Under the pieces are notes generated by a model. It did no database searches. It was not told where the DNA came from and saw only the letters and a program-made list of their open reading frames with translations. Both the position numbers and the translations under genes were made by a program. A stretch of DNA of 15,623 nt from Rhodospirillales bacterium (lineage in GTDB: Bacteria; Pseudomonadota; Alphaproteobacteria; Rhodospirillales; 2-02-FULL-58-16), in NCBI GenBank assembly GCA_021775195.1, contig JAJFIG010000096.1, forward strand, positions 1 through 15,623. The letters run 5' to 3'. The first letter of the stretch is position 1. Each line of letters begins with the position of its first letter. Positions 14,145 through 15,623 of the stretch are shown piece by piece.

Positions 14145-14560
14145 CGCTAACCCGCGTCGAATGGTCGGACGAAGTCCGGGAGCATTTGACCGAGGTTCAG
14201 AAGTACGCGCCGCACACCTCGCCGGATTGGTATCGCGACGGGATCGAGGGCAACCGGCTGATTGCCATGGGCGCCTTTCATGCCGGCGATATGGTCGGCG
14301 TCGTGATCTACGGTTTTGAGCCCGGCGACCATGGCCGGGAAATGGTGATCTTTGCCGCCCGGGGCCTGGTGCGTTTGGGCGGCCATGGCATCGATTGGAT
14401 CGCGGCGGTTTGGCCGACGCTCCAGGGGATCGCCGAGGGCATGGGCTGCGAGAGTGTCCGGTTCCATACGATGCGCCAGGGCTTGATTGCCAAGATGCGC
14501 CAGCACGGTTTCGGCCTGGCCGAATACGTCCTGCGAAAGGACTTGGCCTATGGGCGGTAA
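14126..14560 (+). CDS. Putative GNAT-like acetyltransferase
   Basis: GTG 14126 starts inside the end of the preceding gene. The 144-residue product follows the GNAT plan: an N-terminal helix pair, MGAFHAGDMVGVVIYGFE as strands that frame the core, a helix WIAAVWPTLQGIAEGMGCESV, and a final QHGFGLAEYVLRKDL, similar to the C-terminal strand-helix of acetyltransferases. The classical Q/RxxGxG/A pyrophosphate loop is not obvious (RLGGHGIDW is nearest), so activity is uncertain. Acetyltransferase-like genes recur in phage structural operons. It overlaps the next gene by 11 bases. Confidence 0.5.
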   Translation: MDGLEVTLTRVEWSDEVREHLTEVQKYAPHTSPDWYRDGIEGNRLIAMGAFHAGDMVGVVIYGFEPGDHGREMVIFAARGLVRLGGHGIDWIAAVWPTLQGIAEGMGCESVRFHTMRQGLIAKMRQHGFGLAEYVLRKDLAYGR

Positions 14561-14903
14561 ATCCTCTTCGTCCTCGACGACGACGACGCAAACGGAACAA
14601 TTCGATGAACGGGTCGCGGCGGCGGATAACGCTGTCGTAATCCAGTTGCGCGACGGCTCGGCAATCAACGTGACAGACCCCGGCGTCCTCGAAGTGTTCG
14701 AACAGGGCATCGACGCATTCGGCGGTTTGATCGATACGGCGGTCGAATTTTCATCCCAGCAATCGGCTCAGGCCGCCGGCCTGGTGCGGAAAGTCCTGGA
14801 CGAAGACCAAAGCGAAGACCGGCAGAATTTTGAAATCCTCATCAAGTGGGGCGCGGTGATCGCGATCTCGATTGCCGGCTTCCAAGCCTTCGGAAGGAAA
14901 TAA
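14550..14903 (+). CDS. 117-residue protein with Ser/Thr-rich start and C-terminal membrane helix
   Basis: ATG 14550 overlaps the upstream stop; an earlier in-frame start at 14487 is less likely because it lies well inside the upstream gene. The protein begins MGGKSSSSSTTTTQTEQ, a flexible leader also seen in other phage structural proteins. The middle (about 20-90) is acidic and predicted helical, with VIQLRDGSAINVTDPGVLEVFEQG. A membrane helix near the end (IKWGAVIAISIAGFQAFGRK) gives a tail anchor. It is probably a virion membrane or vertex protein; I do not recognise its family. Confidence 0.6.
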   Translation: MGGKSSSSSTTTTQTEQFDERVAAADNAVVIQLRDGSAINVTDPGVLEVFEQGIDAFGGLIDTAVEFSSQQSAQAAGLVRKVLDEDQSEDRQNFEILIKWGAVIAISIAGFQAFGRK

Positions 14904-14906
14904 CCC

Positions 14907-15491
14907 ATGGTGCAGATGCCGGGCCGGTCGTATTCGGTCTATGAAAACATCGCGGTTGCCGCCGGCGCAGAGGTGGCGATTGCCAGCCAGGGCGAGTTTT
15001 TCATTGTCCTGGCGAGTAGCCTTTCGACGTTCCTTTTGGGCATTGACGAGGGCCGGTTTAACGTCGCCAAAAAGGGCCACAAGGTACGCATGTCGCCGGG
15101 CCAGGACTTCCACAATTTGCGAATTCGCAACCCGAATGCGTCGGGCCTGGTCGTTGACATCGCAACCGGGTTTGGCGATCTGTCGGACAACGCGACGGAG
15201 ATTGACGGCGCGGTGCGAACCGCTGCCGGCGGCGACCAGTTCACCTATGACGGCAACGTTACGGTTGACCTGGTCGCGGTCGAGTTGCTGCCGGCCAACG
15301 TCAATCGAACCGGCGCCATCATCCTTGCCGGCGGCGCCCCGATCTGGCTAGGGCCGGATAATACGGTTGCCGTTGCCGGGAACGCCACGGTTGGCGCAAA
15401 CGGTTCGCTTTCGATCCAGCACCAGGGCGCGGTATGGGGCATCCGTGGTGTGGCCGGCACAAAGGCCGGCGTGTACGAGGAAACCAACTAA
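14907..15491 (+). CDS. Probable minor capsid / vertex (penton or spike-base) protein
   Basis: A good GGAAGG site precedes ATG 14907. The 194-residue protein is almost entirely beta-strand-like, Ala/Gly/Val-rich and without a membrane segment. The stretch GQDFHNLRIRNPNASGLVVDI, followed by ATGFGDLSDN, resembles segments of small phage structural proteins that decorate capsids or tails. Located after the capsid and membrane proteins and just before a glycine-rich fibre-like gene, it is a candidate penton or spike-base protein with a single jelly roll. That is an inference from position and strand composition. Its stop overlaps the next ATG (TAATG). Confidence 0.5.
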   Translation: MVQMPGRSYSVYENIAVAAGAEVAIASQGEFFIVLASSLSTFLLGIDEGRFNVAKKGHKVRMSPGQDFHNLRIRNPNASGLVVDIATGFGDLSDNATEIDGAVRTAAGGDQFTYDGNVTVDLVAVELLPANVNRTGAIILAGGAPIWLGPDNTVAVAGNATVGANGSLSIQHQGAVWGIRGVAGTKAGVYEETN

Positions 15492-15623
15492 TGACCGGCC
15501 CGGTACTGTCCTCGCCGGGTGGCCTGGTCGGTCCCCCGCAAGTCTTCAATGGCAACGGCACCTATACCCCGACGCCTGGCGCCAGGCTGGCGGTTCCCGA
15601 GGTCCAGGGCGCCGGCGCCGGCG
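15491..15623 (+). CDS. Start of a glycine-rich spike or fibre protein (partial)
   Basis: ATG 15491 shares a base with the upstream stop. Only 44 residues are visible: MTGPVLSSPGGLVGPPQVFN, then GNGTYTPTPGARLAVPEVQGAGAG. The F.GNGTYTPTPGA..AVPEVQGAGAG pattern is common at the start of glycine-rich domains of phage fibres and other receptor-binding proteins. It is therefore a likely receptor-binding spike. The rest of the gene and any lysis genes lie beyond the window. Confidence 0.5.
   Translation, partial: MTGPVLSSPGGLVGPPQVFNGNGTYTPTPGARLAVPEVQGAGAG

Larger units (their letters stand above)
7803..15623 (+). mobile_element. Prophage of a tailless, membrane-containing double-jelly-roll phage (partial, open at right)
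   Basis: From the dif-like junction to the window end, all genes fit one small phage: lysogeny arm on the minus strand, then replication, packaging and virion genes on the plus strand. Hallmarks are a P2-type major capsid protein (12741-13556), a genome-packaging ATPase with Walker A and B (11739-12380), a rolling-circle-type Rep, an SSB and several tiny single-span membrane proteins. No tail, portal, large terminase, integrase or protein-primed DNA polymerase is present, which argues against tailed phages and classical tectiviruses. The nearest established groups are corticovirus PM2 (Vinavirales) and Jorvik-like prophages of Alphaproteobacteria. The genome is cut by the window end within the probable spike gene. 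Confidence 0.85.

Overview
The left half of the window (1 to about 7790) is a co-directional block of bacterial housekeeping genes: the 3' end of a lytic transglycosylase, rlpA, a D-alanyl-D-alanine carboxypeptidase, tmk, holB, metG, tatD and a PhnP-type metallo-beta-lactamase-fold hydrolase. High GC, the protein sequences and this gene order point to an alphaproteobacterium, probably Rhodospirillales-like. That placement is an inference from gene content; no rRNA is present. Several junctions overlap by 1 to 4 bases, so the run probably behaves as one or two operons linking envelope growth (mltB-like, rlpA, dac), replication (tmk, holB) and translation (metG).

The right half (about 7803 to the end, open on the right) is a prophage of a tailless, membrane-containing phage. 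Its key genes are a 271-residue double-jelly-roll major capsid protein of the P2 (corticovirus PM2) type, a compact FtsK/HerA-like packaging ATPase, a rolling-circle-type Rep protein, an SSB, and five small single-span membrane proteins. No tail, terminase, portal or integrase gene is visible. The element resembles the Vinavirales (PM2) and the Jorvik-like prophages reported in Alphaproteobacteria, but no search could be run to place it.

The host-phage boundary carries a dif-like site (7792-7819, read on the minus strand) whose centre and XerD arm match the Escherichia coli dif closely while the phage-side XerC arm is degenerate. This is what integration by the host XerC/XerD recombinases at dif would leave. 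The site lies inside the minus-strand HTH repressor gene, so the repressor has a host-encoded tail in the lysogen.

Phage layout: a leftward lysogeny arm (zinc-binding protein, then HTH repressor); a divergent promoter region with repeated operator-like boxes (8481-8549); a hairpin-rich non-coding stretch that may be the replication origin (8592-8870); a rightward early set (SSB, 40-residue Lys-rich protein, unknown 80-residue protein, Rep, zinc ribbon); then a packaging and virion set (unknown 193-residue protein, ATPase, two tiny membrane proteins, capsid protein, two membrane proteins, GNAT-like protein, another membrane protein, a probable vertex protein and the start of a glycine-rich spike gene). 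Lysis genes and the right attachment site should lie beyond the window.
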